Shown: positions 12,468-24,225 of the stretch, piece by piece | Numbering within the stretch: position 1 is the stretch's first letter | Layout: each line of letters starts with the position of its first letter | DNA from: Gossypium raimondii | Lineage: Eukaryota; Streptophyta; Magnoliopsida; Malvales; Malvaceae | Direction: 5' to 3' | Length of the DNA: 64,000 nucleotides | Assembly (NCBI RefSeq): GCF_025698545.1 | Contig: NC_068575.1 | Location: forward strand, 56,553,980 to 56,617,979 | Translations under genes and position numbers: made by a program | The notes under the pieces: generated by a model | Database searches by the model: none | What the model was told of the DNA's origin: nothing | The model's input: only the letters and a program-made list of their open reading frames with translations

Positions 12468-13069
12468 ATGGATAAGAGTTGGATGGATTTGTCAAGGGTA
12501 AGCAACGATTATCAAAATGGACTACAAACTTTTCTAAATTTTGCATTTCAAAATGCAACCCAAGAGAATATGATTCTTTGCCCGTGTAAGAACTGTGGCA
12601 ACATCAATTGACATTTTCGTGAAGTTGTCTACGAACATCTAATTGTTGATGGCTTTATTCGGGGGTATAAAAAATGGATTTTCCATGGAGAGTGTACACC
12701 TTATAGATCCTCTTCAACGATTAATTCGACTTATCCTCATAATGCTTACCATCAGTCTATTAGAGAAGATGACATGGAAGGTATGTTGCGGGATGCATTT
12801 AATATATGGCTTGCAATCGTTTCCATGACTTCATTACATCTGATGATTGTAACATTGGTGGAAATGATTTTACCGAAATGGGAAGAAGTGTACCTGATGA
12901 AAAGCCAAATTGAGAAGCGGCGAAATTCTACAAGTTACTTAATAAAATGAATGAGGAACTTTATAAGGGATCAAAATTTTCAAAAACATCTTTCTGCATT
13001 CGTATTTTTCACTTAACAGTCTTGTCATGTTTGCGGTAAATCTCGTTGGATGAATATGAATACAGAAGA
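12468..13069 (+). pseudogene. CACTA transposase, 5' part (TNP2-type)
   Basis: Begins MDKSWMDLSRVSNDYQNGLQ and continues to NMILCPCKNCGN, the transposase-associated zinc-binding domain that opens TNP2-type transposases (conserved C-P-C-x-x-C). Just after this domain the frame meets a stop (NIN-stop), and the later pieces (HFREVVYEHLIVDGF, then YKKWIFHGE) fall in shifting frames. The segment is interrupted at 13069 by the nested LTR and resumes at 15894. Recognisable but not translatable as one protein. Confidence 0.75.
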
Positions 13070-15893
13070 TGTAACGGCTCATTTTTAGTGAAATCGAAAC
13101 AGTGGTTTCAAGACCAAAAATTTGAAGTCAAAAAATTTATTTTAATATTATTTTATGGTCTATAGCATGATAATATGGTGGTATAAAAATTTCGTTAAGA
13201 AATTTTACCGTTTGTATGCTCAATTTGTGAAAAAGGACTAAATCGCGTAAAGTGAGAAAGTTGTGTTCTATTAGCTAAATGTGTTAAATAGCTATAGAAT
13301 TTTAAAGTGGAGGTCCTTATATGGTAATTACACCATTAAATGAGTTAGTGGATGTGCATGGCTTGGTAATTGAGTAATTTTTAAAGTTAGGTAAGGGTAA
13401 AATGGTAAAAATGTAATTAATGATAATAAATAAAAAAAAGAAAAGCCAAAAAGCTATTATCTTCTTCTATTTTTCATGCCATAGCCAAATTCACCATAGG
13501 AGAAGGGAAGAATTTTTTTTCTTAAGCTTTTTCTTTGTATGTAAGTGCTATTTCATCCCGTTTTCGATAATTTTTATATTTTCGGAACCGTTGTAGCTTA
13601 ATCTAGCTAAATAAGGGACTAAATTGCAATATGGTTGAAAGTATAGGGTTTTCACATGAGAACATATTAGTTTTTCTTGAATTTTAATGGATTAAAATGA
13701 ACCTTTGTTGTTAAATAAATAACTTTTGTTAAGTGAGTTTTGATGAAATTGTTAATTAGGGGTTAAATTGAGAAATATGAAAATTTTGTGATAAATGTGT
13801 GAATTTATGGAATATATGGGCTTATATGAGCATATATAATTTTTGGCTAGGCTTGGATGTAGTGAAATTTCATGAATTTCATTTTTTACGAGCTTAGGGA
13901 CTAAATTGTAAAAAGGTCAAATGTTTAGGGGAAATGATAATTTTGCCATAACATGAAATTGGATTGAATTGAATAGAATAAATATTAAATTAGTTAAATT
14001 TGATTACATATAGATCAAGAAAAGCCACGTTCGGAATTAGATCGAGGCAAAGATAAAGTAGTGGATTGATCGGTCGATTGTCTCTGTATAAATTTGAGGT
14101 AAGTTCGTATTTTTAATAAGCATTAAATTACATGTGTTTAAATGCTTAATTGATATAATTGTGATTATACGACACCATGGAAATTCTCGGCGAGGTATCA
14201 GTAATGTATGGATCCCGATTGAACCTTAGGAATAGTTAGAATGCAAATGACATGTCATTAGGGGTTACCGTGTTTTGGGTGCTGTTCTCGTACGTCCTAT
14301 TGGTGGCTGAGTTTTCTGCATGTGTTGCGATTACTTTACAGCTTGTGTGAGCAGCACCGTGTAGCTACGTCTTGACTGGCAGCTTGTGTGAGCAGACCTA
14401 GTGATGGCTCGAGAGTGAGCATCTATATGAGATATGAGATAAAAGTGGTTTTGACCACGTATTGGCACTTAGTGTGCGAGATACCTGAGTATACGATAGT
14501 ATTCCAAATGGTTCAACGGGTACAGATGATGATACGAGGTTATAAGAGTTGATACGAACCAGTATAGGTATTCGTGTGAAATACAAAATGTAACTCATAG
14601 TTGATGTATTCATACTTGACTAACATAATTGTGATTATGTGTTAGGCTTTGGGCCAATTGAAATTTACCTATGTTTTAATTATGCTTATCTAAATTGTGG
14701 ATGAATGGTATGTTGTATTTATTAGCCATACGAACTTATTAAACTTAATTGCTTACTCTGTTTTAATTTTCGTGTTTTATAGTGATTCAGAAGCTCACTC
14801 TGTTTGGAAGTTGCCAAAGATTGTGTCGCACTATCAAACTCTCATTTTGGTATTTTGGACTTTGTATATTTTGGTTAAATGGCATGTATAGGTGTTTTGG
14901 CTAATGTGGCCTATATATCTTGTTGTGTTTTGGCCATTTGAGATTGCTTGTAAGGTGGTCACATATTTTGATATGTATCTATTTTCAAATGGCCTTTTGA
15001 TATGTGGTGTATGGTTGCTATATGAATGCCTTGCTTGTGAAATTTTGTTTAGCATTAATTGGTTGAAATGGAGATGATTATGTATGTTCAGTTTTAGGCA
15101 TAATGTCTCATATATGTAATTGACCATTTAGGTAACCTTTGAAGTATGTTTGGTATGTTTCAAAGTGGTCAAATGAATGTGTTTATGGATATCATATTAT
15201 GGTGTGAATGTAGATGTTATAAACTTGATATTGGTTGGACTTGAGTGCCTATTTATGCCATGGCTTTATGTATTTTGATGTGTATAGGTTGACACTAATT
15301 TGGGTGAGAAATATGGCTTGAAAAATGATCTATTTTTGTCCACACGGGTAGAGACACGGGCGTGTGTCTCAGCCGTGTGTGACACACGGCCAGGTGATAC
15401 GGCTGTGTGTCCCCTATAATTTTCTTAGAAAGTAAGTCAGTAGCTTTACACGGCCTAGCACACTGGCGTGTGGCTTGGCCGTGAGGCACAAGTCAGTATA
15501 CCCTCCAATTTTTACACGGCCTGGCACACAGGCGTGTGGTTTGGCTGTGTGACCTAAGTCAGTGAGTTACACGGGGTCGGGCACGAGCTGAGACACAGCT
15601 ATGTGATCCCTTTTCGAATGCCCACACGGCCTGGCCACACGGGCGTGTATCCCCTGCACTTTGAAAATTTTCAATATTTTTCTAAAAATTTCTTGAATAC
15701 TCAGTTTAGTCCCGAACCATTTTTAATGTCTATTTGGGGCCTCGAGGGCTTGTAACAAGGACTGTATGAATGTATTTGAATGGATTTTGATTTGAATGAT
15801 AATTGATTATGAAATATATGATTGTTTAAGTCATAAGTCTGGTAATGCTCCGTAACCCTATTCCGGCGTCGGATACAGGTTAGGGGTGTTACA
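13070..15893. mobile_element. Solo LTR, Ty3/Gypsy type, nested in the CACTA transposase
   Basis: Runs from TGTAACGGC to GGGGTGTTACA (2824 bp), flanked by near-identical 5-mers gaaga and gaata. The 3' end carries the 'cgtaaccctattccggcgtcggatacagg' type motif seen at the ends of long plant Gypsy LTRs. No internal gag-pol region is present, so this is a solo LTR left by recombination. It sits inside the transposase of an older CACTA element and is therefore younger than that insertion. A GC-rich tract of 'cacacggcc/ggcgtgtg' repeats lies at about 15340-15650. Similar LTRs lie at 22401 and 26350 in the opposite orientation. Lineage within Gypsy (Tekay/Del-like) is a guess. Confidence 0.75.
15340..15650. 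repeat. CACACGGCC/GGCGTGTG inverted-repeat tract in the LTR
   Basis: Repeated 'cacacgggcgtgtg', 'cacacggcctgg' and 'ggcgtgtggcttggccgtg' phrases are irregularly spaced over about 300 bases. Many are self-complementary (CACACGGCC pairs with GGCCGTGTG), so the transcript could fold into a series of hairpins. The GC content is conspicuously higher than in the flanking LTR sequence. Confidence 0.6.
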
Positions 15894-18713
15894 GAATATG
15901 TGAATAAGGATGAAGGTGAGGCACAGTCAAGAAAGAAACCAATAAAGATTTTGCGATATTTTCCACTAATACCAAGGCTTCAAAGGCTTTTCATGTTGTT
16001 AAAGGCAGCCGAGTATATGAGGTGGCATCATGATCAACCAATCGATGATGGATTATTAAGGCATCCTACGGATTCTTTAGCTTGGAAATCATTTGACAGT
16101 AAATTTCCAAGCTTTGCAAGCAATCCTCAAAATGTGAGGCTTGGGCTAGCATCTAATGGATTTAATCCTTATAAAATCATGAGTACTTCGTACAGTACTT
16201 GGCCTATAGTGCTTGTTCCTTACAATTTGCCTCTGTGGATTTGCATGAAGCAATATTCTTTTATCTTATCTATGATTATCTCTGGAGAGAAAGGTCTCGG
16301 AAATGATATTGAAATTTATATGCAGCCACTTATTGAATAGTTGAAACAGTTATGGGCGGGTGTTGAAACATATGATTGTCTTGAGAAATGTGAACTTTTA
16401 TTTACGTACAGCTTTGTTATGGACTATTAATGATTTCTCAGCTTATGCCAATTTATCTGGTTGGAGTACCAAAGGGCGTTATGCTTGTCCTTGTTGTGCG
16501 GCACAAACATGTTCGAAGTGATTATATAATGGGAAGAAGTTCTCTTATATGGGGCATCGTCGATGGTTAGATGAAAATTATAGATTTAGATTTCAGAGGA
16601 CTCTATTTGATGGTACCGAAGAGTTTAGAGAAGCTCATGAGCAGACCATTGGATCTGAAATCTTGTTCTTGTTAAAAGATATCAATTTCAATTATGGGAA
16701 GATGAATCAACCACCCAACACGCAAACAAAGAGAAGACGAGGGAGGCGTATGTTGACGATGTTAACCGGCAGATTGATGATAAATCTGATGAAGAGGATG
16801 ATCCTAATTAGGCGGACTTGTGGAAAAAAAGAAGTTTTTTTTTAGTTTCCTTATTGGGAGCATCACATTTTGGACACAATCTTGATGTCATGCATGTTGA
16901 AAAGAATGTTTGCGAGAACATCATTCGGACAATTCTGAATGTCGATAGAAAATCAAAAAGCTATCTTCAGAGTCGACTTGATCTAGTTAACATGGGAATT
17001 CGGCGTGATCTTCATCCCTAAGTACTTCTAAATAGGAAATATCGGTTGCCGCCTTCTATTTTTGCAATGTTGAAGAAAGAAAAAGAAGTGTTCTGCACGG
17101 TGTTGAAGGATATAAAGGTCCCAAATGTGTATGCATCAAATATATATCGATGTGTGAGTCTTAAAGACCGAAGACTATATTCCCTAAAATCACATGATTA
17201 TCACATCTTGATGCAAGATTTACTGCTAGTTGTTTTACGGTGTTGTATGTCAAAAAAGATGACGTCTTGTATAAGTGAACTATCTAATATAATGAAAGCT
17301 ATTTGTGGCAAAGTTTTTATTGTTAAAGAACTTGAGAAAGTACAAGATCGAGCCGTCTTGACTTTATGCAATTTGGAGAAGATCTTTCTACCTTCCTTCT
17401 TCGCTATTATGGTGCACTTGCTAATCCATCTCCCTCGTGAAGCAAAACTTGGTAGACCGGTTTTCTATCGGTGGATGTATCCTATAGAGATATGCTAATT
17501 TATTTGTAAAGTTTTCATTCATTCATGAATATACCTTTAGTTACAACTTTTGATAATGTTGTATATCGTGTTTAGATTCCTATGCAAATTGAAGTCTTAT
17601 TGTTGTAATAAGCGTTATCTAGAAGGATCAATTGCTGAAGGTTACTTGGCAGAGGAGTGTATGACTTTCTGTTCTAGATATTTAAAAGATGTTGAAACAA
17701 GACTGAATAGACCAAGTAGAAATGCTGGGCTCACTAATCATAACTTAGCCGAAACTTATTTATTTCGAAGTTAAGGAGAACCAATCTGTAAATTTGAAAT
17801 TGCACACTTAGATGATAGATTTTGGGTATAAGCACATTGATATGTTCTTTTTCACCACGATTCAATTGAACCATTACGCAAGTAAGTTTTAGAATTTGAT
17901 AAATATTCATATTTTTAATTTGTTTATCTTCTAACTAAGTAATCCACTTTTTAACATAGCGAGTACAAACAAATCTTGAGATCTCGTTTACGCTCCCAAA
18001 GATTACAACATCGAGAGATTCATAAATTATTCACAAAATATTTTCATGAATGGTTAGGGCAAACGGTATGCAACTGAAGCTTTCATTGACAAATAATAAT
18101 ATTTTCTCATGACATTTATAATGAATCAATTTACTATCGATTCAATAGGTTTGGAGTGGAAAGAACATCAATGACGAAGTTAAATGGCTTTCCCAATGTC
18201 TGAATAGAGTAGTAAAAAGATATAGTGCCTTCCTCATCAATGGATTCAAGTTTCATACAAAATCTCGCGAAAGATTGAAGAGGACTCAAAATTGTGGAAT
18301 AGTTGTTAATTCTTCAATTACAAGTTATGCTAGTGCTAGGGACAGTAATCATGTTGAGGAAAATGTAAAGTATTACGGACTTCTTACTGACATTATTGAG
18401 TTGGATTACTATGGAAAACGGAAGGCTATCTTATTTCGATGTGATTAGGCTGATGTTAATACTGCTCGCGGAACTAAAAAAGATCAATTTGGTTTTACAA
18501 TGAACTTCTCTCGATTAATTCACACTGGACAACAATTGATAGACGAGCCGTATGTATTTTCTTCTCAAGTGAAACAAGTTTTTTACTTGAAAGATCTAAT
18601 TGATGAGGGTTGGTATGTTGTACTCCGTAACACCCCTAGAGACTTGTTTAACATAGGCAATGGAAGTAGAGATGACATCGACGAAAGATCAGAAACTTTG
18701 CCTTTTCCAGAAT
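15894..18713 (+). pseudogene. CACTA transposase, 3' part (tnp2, DUF4218, DUF4216)
   Basis: Recognisable blocks in order: RYFPLIPRLQRLFM (about 15960), the tnp2 core including DVMHVEKNVCENIIRTILNV (about 16886), DYHILMQDLLLVVLRCC (about 17199), the DUF4218 signature LPREAKLGRPVFYRWMYPIE (about 17430-17490), and DUF4216 around DEGWYVVLRNTPRDLFNIGN (about 18602-18660). Several stops and frame changes separate these blocks (for example after MQPLIE at about 16339), and putative introns cannot explain all of them. The order matches plant TNP2 transposases, so the element once encoded a full transposase. Confidence 0.8.
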
Positions 18714-18946
18714 AAAACTTTAATGAAATTATCCCTAGTACTAGTACACAATTTCAATGGGTTCACCAAGATGTGGATGAATATATTTACGAATTATGAT
18801 GTAGTAAGATTTTATGATTTTTTAATTATATGTAATATTATAATTTAAATCTTGATCTTGTTAAATATTTCAACTATTTTATATGTACTATTATTATTGT
18901 AATTAGTTACTAAAATTTCAACTATTTTATGTGTATTGTAGATAAA

Positions 18947-19789
18947 ATGCCTAGAAGAAGATTGTGAGATCTAAGTATTGTTCAAAATCCTCCAAATTCG
19001 AAAGAAACAAATAGTGAAGAACAGACTGCTATTGGATCTTCCAATGTTCCGAATACGACTGACGGACCTGCAGAAATTCAAAGTAATATTAACTTTAATT
19101 TACATGTGTGTTGGCTTTTATTATTGATTTATGTTTCCAATTCTTATATTATAATATACCATTTTTTCAGCTGAAAGTGGTGGGACACACAAAACTCGAG
19201 GACGTATGCTACTAAAAGATTTATACGAGTTAAATTCTATCGAGCGTGTCAAAGTAGCTAGAAACAGTCTTGGTCAGCCTATTTGTAATGCAAATAATGC
19301 TAAGTTATTTTGCATTTATTTTTATTATATATTTCATTTCTAACTCTTTGATTGATTTATTAGGAGAAACTAAATGATAAAAAGGCGGAGTATGAAGCGA
19401 TTGCTTTGAGTGATAGTTCTGTTAATCTTGACGACATTGATAACCGAATTATTACTGAAGTTTTAGGTCGTAAAAGGTATGGTCGGGTTCGATTTCAAGG
19501 ATCTTTTGTTAACCCAACCCAATATTTTGGATCCAACTCGCAGCAATACATGCCTTCGGGGAGTCAAGCTCAAGCTGAAGTTCAGAGGTTAAGAGACCAG
19601 ATGGCTCAAATGCAAGTGAGCACAATTGAGCAAATTGCTCAACTTAAAGCAGAGGCAACATCAAGAGAAGCAGAGGCTCAAATAAAATATGAAGAACTCC
19701 AGCTACAACTTAAAGCGGAGGCAGCAGCGAGGGAAGCAGAGGCAACAGTGAGGGAAGCAAAGCAAAGCAGAAAATATGACGCATTCTAG
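18947..19789 (+). pseudogene. CACTA second ORF (plant transposase_24-like)
   Basis: Spliced, partly broken pieces: MPRRRL at 18947, then TRGRMLLKDLYELNSIERVK (about 19192), then an exon about 19364-19789 encoding a basic segment (ITEVLGRKRYGRVR) followed by a heptad-rich coiled coil (QAEVQRLRDQMAQMQ, then repeated LKAEAxxREAEA units). This arrangement is typical of the second gene of plant CACTA elements, whose product is thought to bind subterminal repeats. Position after the transposase and before the 3' repeats fits. A stop right after MPRRRL suggests the copy is dead. Confidence 0.6.
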
Positions 19790-20047
19790 CTATAACTTCA
19801 AAATATGATGAAGGTGTTTCAGCAATTGCAGAATCTGCCATCTTAAATGTTTGTTTTCTTATTGTAAGAATATTTTAACATTATAACTTTTAAAAATAAT
19901 AAATTTTATTATTTTATTTATTAATTTAGATCATATATCTTTTCATTGGGATTTAAAGTATCATTTAGATTTATAGTTTTTGGTTAGATTTGATGTTACA
20001 GGAAATTATGTTGACAATTCGGGTTCTATATGAATGAAAATGGGATG

Positions 20048-20362
20048 TTAAAAATCTGCTAAATTTAGTGGCGTTTTTGGGAAAAATGTTGCTAAAGAAC
20101 ATGTTCTATAGCGGCGTTTGTAGGGAAAGCGTCGCTAAATGTCATATTCTATTACGGCGTTTGGGGAAAGCCTCATATTCTTTAGCGACGTTTGTGGGAA
20201 AAGTGCCGCTAAAGATCATGTTCTATAGCGGCGTTTTTCCACATAAACGCTGCAAAATTTAGCGGCGTTATCTATAGCGGTGTTTTTTGCTACAAGCGCC
20301 GCAAATAGTTTTAGCGATGCTTATAAGCACCGTTATAGGCCCCAAAAAATGCTGCTAAAAAC
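20048..20362. repeat. 3' subterminal repeat array of the CACTA element
   Basis: Five or six ~45-50-base units of the form 'tctatagcggcgtttgt.gggaaa.cgccgctaaa.atcatgt' precede the right terminus. The same GCGGCGTTT core is present at the left end, so the arrays mark the two ends of one element. Confidence 0.7.
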
Positions 20363-20908
20363 CTGTTTTGCTATAGTAGATGTTATTAGCTGAATCAAAT
20401 AGCTGTGAATTATGAGAAACTAATAGTTTGTTTCCAGGAAATATAAATGTGGAGACATATGCTTGGAAGTTTCCCATTGAAAAGGACATGGACCAAACCA
20501 CCCTGGTTTTAGGCTAAATAAATATCTAGTGAAATAATAAACAATGACCCAATTTACTATATATTGCAAAAAAATGTTGACATGGAGATGGAATGTTATT
20601 ATAATTCTCAAGTCACCAATTTCTTCTTTTCTTTCGCACACTCTTGTTTCGTCACTATATTGGTTTTCCACAAATACTTCCAACATCCAACCTATTTCAT
20701 TTTCTCTTTTGGTTTAAATAAATGTTCCTAAAATGCTCAGAAATTTCCTCTTGCACCTTCATAATTAACTTCTTCCCATGGTTTTAATTTTGCAATCAAC
20801 CAGTCCTCTTTGCTTCCAAGAAATAGATGAGTAGCTTTTTTTCTGATTAACTTTATATAGCTAGTAAATCTTGCCATTGTTAATTTAGTGACAAAAAACC
20901 TCTTATTA

Positions 20909-21498
20909 ATGGCTAAAACTAGCAAAATGGAGGGAGGTGGTGGGTTCCCTGCCTTATGGTTTTTATCAAGTATTCCTTTGGTCATATTATTGGCTTTGTA
21001 CTATCAGCTCCTATGCATCATGAACTTGTTTTCTCCACCTATGACTTCATCGTGGTGGCAAAGTCTTGTCCCTTAGCTCGGTTTACCGTGTTCTACGCTA
21101 TCCTTCGCATTATTAACATTATTATTGGAAGCCCTGATCATCAAGATACAGCTGGTCATGAGTTCAACCATCCTGTCCTGGATTTAGGGTTTGTCAACAT
21201 AGGCGCAAAAGAAAAAATTTATTATGAGGGCAGTGACGTTGAGGATGTACAACTTTATCATGGTTACAATGAAGAAAACGATGATACTTTTGGCACAGAA
21301 GATGATCAGGATAGTGAAGAAGATGAGGAAGATAATGATTTGGAAACGAGAGTAGAGGAATTCATAGCCAAAGTCACACGAAAATGGAGAGAGGAATTGC
21401 TTACGGAGAGGCTTTATTTTTTGCATAGCACCAACTTAATTACTCTCAACTCCACTCTCACTGCTATATCTGCAGCAAAACCTATGTATATAGAATAG
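20909..21498 (+). pseudogene. DUF761-type small membrane protein gene, frameshifted
   Basis: The frame from ATG 20909 encodes MAKTSKMEGGGGFPALWFLS and a hydrophobic segment ending LLCIMNLF, but stops at 21076. The frame two bases away takes over at about 21038 with TYDFIVVAKSCPLARFTVFY, a second hydrophobic stretch, an acidic low-complexity region (EDDQDSEEDEEDN) and a C-terminal DUF761-like motif, LETRVEEFIAKVTRKWREEL. This is the architecture of plant DUF4408/DUF761 proteins: N-terminal membrane segment(s), acidic linker, short C-terminal motif. The simplest reading is one frameshift at about 21020-21038, in an otherwise single-exon gene. No obvious intron borders fit the gap. Function of the family is poorly known. 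Either a recent pseudogene or a sequencing error. Confidence 0.55.
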
Positions 21499-22028
21499 GT
21501 AGCATCCCACAGCCCCCCATGTCTGTATTTATGTATATATATGTAGGGATAAAAAAATATAGAGTATGAGAGACTTGGTTAATTCTGTAGATATATAACA
21601 TATGGTATTGAAAGAATAGATTAGGTTGCTTGATTCCATCCTGCAGCCATGACTGAGTTAGATGAATTGGATATGGAGAATGTTATAATAAGTAGATAAG
21701 GTAGTTGTATTTAATAATTCCAGAATATTTGTAATATATACACTGTTTGATGATGTAGTATTATAGAGGGAACACTGGTGGTGGTTGAATCCTTTTCTGT
21801 CTAAAACAAAAAAAGAATAGCTCACATTTCCTCTTTTATTACTAAAGTGAACGTGTTATCATAAGAGTGCACGTATCTTTTTACTATTATATTGCAGTTG
21901 GTGAAAGAAAACAAAGAAGAAGAACAAGTACCTGGTTATTTCTTTAGTTCGGGGTTAGCTGAGTTGAATCCCAAGTTTGGCAGATAATGCATATATGTAT
22001 ATCCCAAATTAATTACCATTTATTTTAG
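21499..22028. other. Spacer after the DUF761-type gene
   Basis: AT-rich sequence that probably includes the 3' untranslated region of the preceding gene. No coding or RNA feature seen. Confidence 0.5.
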
Positions 22029-22139
22029 GTGAGTTTGGATGGCCGGTGTGGTGCAATTCAGTACGCTGTAGTATCTAATATCATCACCACCGCTATTTTT
22101 ACTCTAACCGCAGCTAAACGCACCGCCATCCATACCCAC
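22029..22139. mobile_element. Short MITE-like inverted-repeat element
   Basis: The left end GTGAGTTTGGATGGCCGGTG matches the reverse complement of the right end, GTGGGTATGGATGGCGGTG, with few differences. The 111-base body contains 'ctaaccgcagctaaacgcaccgcc', a phrase I recall from abundant short dicot MITEs. No coding capacity. The target duplication is not clear. The superfamily is not assigned. Confidence 0.5.
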
Positions 22140-23137
22140 TTTTTCCTTTACTGCTTCACCTTCATTTGGATCTTTGGTATTAACTTAACCTTCCTTCCTT
22201 CTTGGTCTATCATGTTGCTTTTGTTCTGCTCCCAGGCATTATCAGTTGTTTCTACTCATCTTTAATTTTATTATACACTTTTACTATCCCTATAAGTAAT
22301 ATTTATATTATTATTTAAGCTTTTGATCGAGTCAGTATCGCCCTCAACTAGATCACCAACTCGATTAGGAACTAAATAAAATAAGTAAAATTATTGGATG
22401 TGTAACACCTCTTACCCGAGACCGTAGCCGGAGTCGAGCACGAGGCATTACTTAGCTTATCTTACTAATTCGGAGCATAAAAACTTAGTTTGAAAATTTA
22501 TTTCACTATTTACAGCAAATCTGTCTACCTGCGCAGCAGTCACTTATTTAATTATAACTCGAGTTACGAAACTCAAAATTTAGATCCATAAATTTTCCCT
22601 GAAACTAGACTCATATATCTTTTCACCATAAATTTTTCAGAATTTTTGGTTTAGCCAATTAGTACAGTTTATTAGTTAAAGTCTCCCCTGTTTCAGTGAC
22701 CGACCATCCTGACCTCTTGTCACTAAAATTCAATTATCTCTTTGTACAGACGTCATATGGTGCTTCCACTTATTTCTCCTGAAAATAGACTCATCAAGGA
22801 ATCTATACATATAAATTATAACTCATAATTCCTTCTGTGAAATTTTTAATGAATTTCTAAAGTCAGAACAGGGGACCTTAAAATCATTCTGACCCTGTCT
22901 CACTAAAATTCAAATATCTAAAAATATACAACTCTTTTTCTTACTCTATTTCTTTCATGTAAAAGTAGACTCATTCAGCTTTAATTTAGTATCTCTCAAT
23001 ATCAGAAGTCAACTTCTATTTCAACATTTAGCTTCAATTGCACTTACAAATACCTGTCAAATTAAGGATAGTCTTACGGAATTGAGTACATCGTTTGCTC
23101 GGTGCCACAATTTGCTTGAATATTTCTCATTGCTATA

Positions 23138-23413
23138 ACTCAGTATGGCTTTCTTCACGGAAATACCATACCTACTTTTCACAACTCAGTATGGTTTTCT
23201 TCACTGAAACACCATACCTACTTTTCATAACTCAGTATGGTTTTCTTCACCGAAACACCATACCTACTTTTCACAACTCAGTATGGTTTTCTTCACCGAA
23301 ACACCATACTTACTTTTCATAACTCAGTATGGTTTTCTTCACCGAAACACCATACCTACTTTTCACAAATCAGTATGGTTTTCTTCACCGAAACACCATA
23401 CCTACTTTTCACA
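23138..23413. repeat. 46-bp minisatellite, six units
   Basis: Six consecutive 46-bp units beginning 'aactcagtatgg' and containing 'ttttcttcaccgaaacacc' and 'atacctacttttca', with starts every 46 bases from 23138. Units 2-6 are nearly identical and the first is more diverged. It lies within the LTR at 22401-25284. Because 46 is not a multiple of three, the apparent protein repeats in overlapping frames are by-products. Confidence 0.85.
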
Positions 23414-24225
23414 CTTTGCCATGGATCCACTATGGACTTATCCGTCAATTCGCCATTGGTTGCCAAACATGTGTACTCAATTCTGCGTATCCCTTAATTT
23501 GAACTAACAATCTCATCTTCTTCTCATTTTTACCATAATCATAATTCAGTAACAATATACGAATTTATACAATATATCATTTCCACATTAACAATTAATC
23601 ATAAAAATTCAGCCATATGAACTTACCTGGGCCGATTCGTAGAAGTTGTAAAAGTTCAGAAACTAGCTCGATACTTTCTCTTTACCGCGTTTATCTTCGG
23701 ATTCCCGATCTATAATATAAACTTTGCACAACTCAGTATGGTTTTCTTCACTGAAACACCATACCTACTTTTCATAACTCAGTATGGTTTTCTTCACCGA
23801 AACACCATACCTACTTTTCACAACTCAGTATGGTTTTCTTCACCGAAACACCATACCTACTTTTCACAAATCAGTATGGTTTTCTTCACCGAAACACCAT
23901 ACCTACTTTTCACACTTTGCCATGGATCCACTATGGACTTATCCGTCAATTCGCCGTTGGTTGCCAAACATGTGTACTCAATTCTGCGTATCCCTTAATT
24001 TGAACTAACAATCTCATCTTCTTCTCATTTTTACCATAATCATAATTCAGTAACAATATACGAATTTATACAATATATCATTTCCACATTAACAATTAAT
24101 CATAAAAATTCAGCCATATGAACTTACCTGGGCCGATTCGTAGAAGTTATAAAAGTTTAGAACCTAGCTCGATGCTTTCTCTTTACCGCGTTTATCTTCG
24201 GATTCCCGATCTATAATATAAATTT
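23413..24225. repeat. Tandem duplication of ~0.5 kb inside the LTR
   Basis: A segment beginning 'actttgccatggatccac' and ending 'ttcccgatctataatataaa' occurs at 23413-23723 and again at 23914-24224 with only a few substitutions. Between them sits a second array of four 46-bp units (23730-23913). So a block of minisatellite plus ~310 bases was duplicated in tandem after the minisatellite had formed. Confidence 0.8.

Larger units (their letters stand above)
8377..20378. mobile_element. Degenerate ~12-kb CACTA (En/Spm) transposon
   Basis: The ends share AGCAAAACAG followed by TTTTTAGC(G/A)GC. The right terminus, reverse complemented, is TACTATAGCAAAACAGG, one base from the canonical CACTATAGCAAAACAG start, while the left terminus (ACAGTCAGCAAAACAG) is more decayed. 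Both ends carry arrays of short subterminal repeats containing GCGGCGTTT and its complement. Inside are a TNP2-type transposase with damaged frames, a second coiled-coil ORF, a captured host exon and a nested solo LTR (13070-15893). Without that insertion the element is about 9.2 kb. No matching 3-bp target duplication is visible, which agrees with eroded ends. Old and immobile by itself. Confidence 0.8.

Noticed and set aside
22029-22265. 78-codon frame as a small membrane protein
   Set aside because: Its first half is the inverted-repeat MITE at 22029-22139, so the frame is a by-product.
23138-23913. Regular 46-bp repeats resembling a CRISPR array
   Set aside because: The units are contiguous without unique spacers, in a plant genome and inside an LTR.
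23095-24008. Overlapping frames with repeated MVFFTETPYLLF-type peptides, resembling a repetitive protein
   Set aside because: They are translations of a 46-bp minisatellite inside a solo LTR. The unit is not a multiple of three, so all frames show the repeat.
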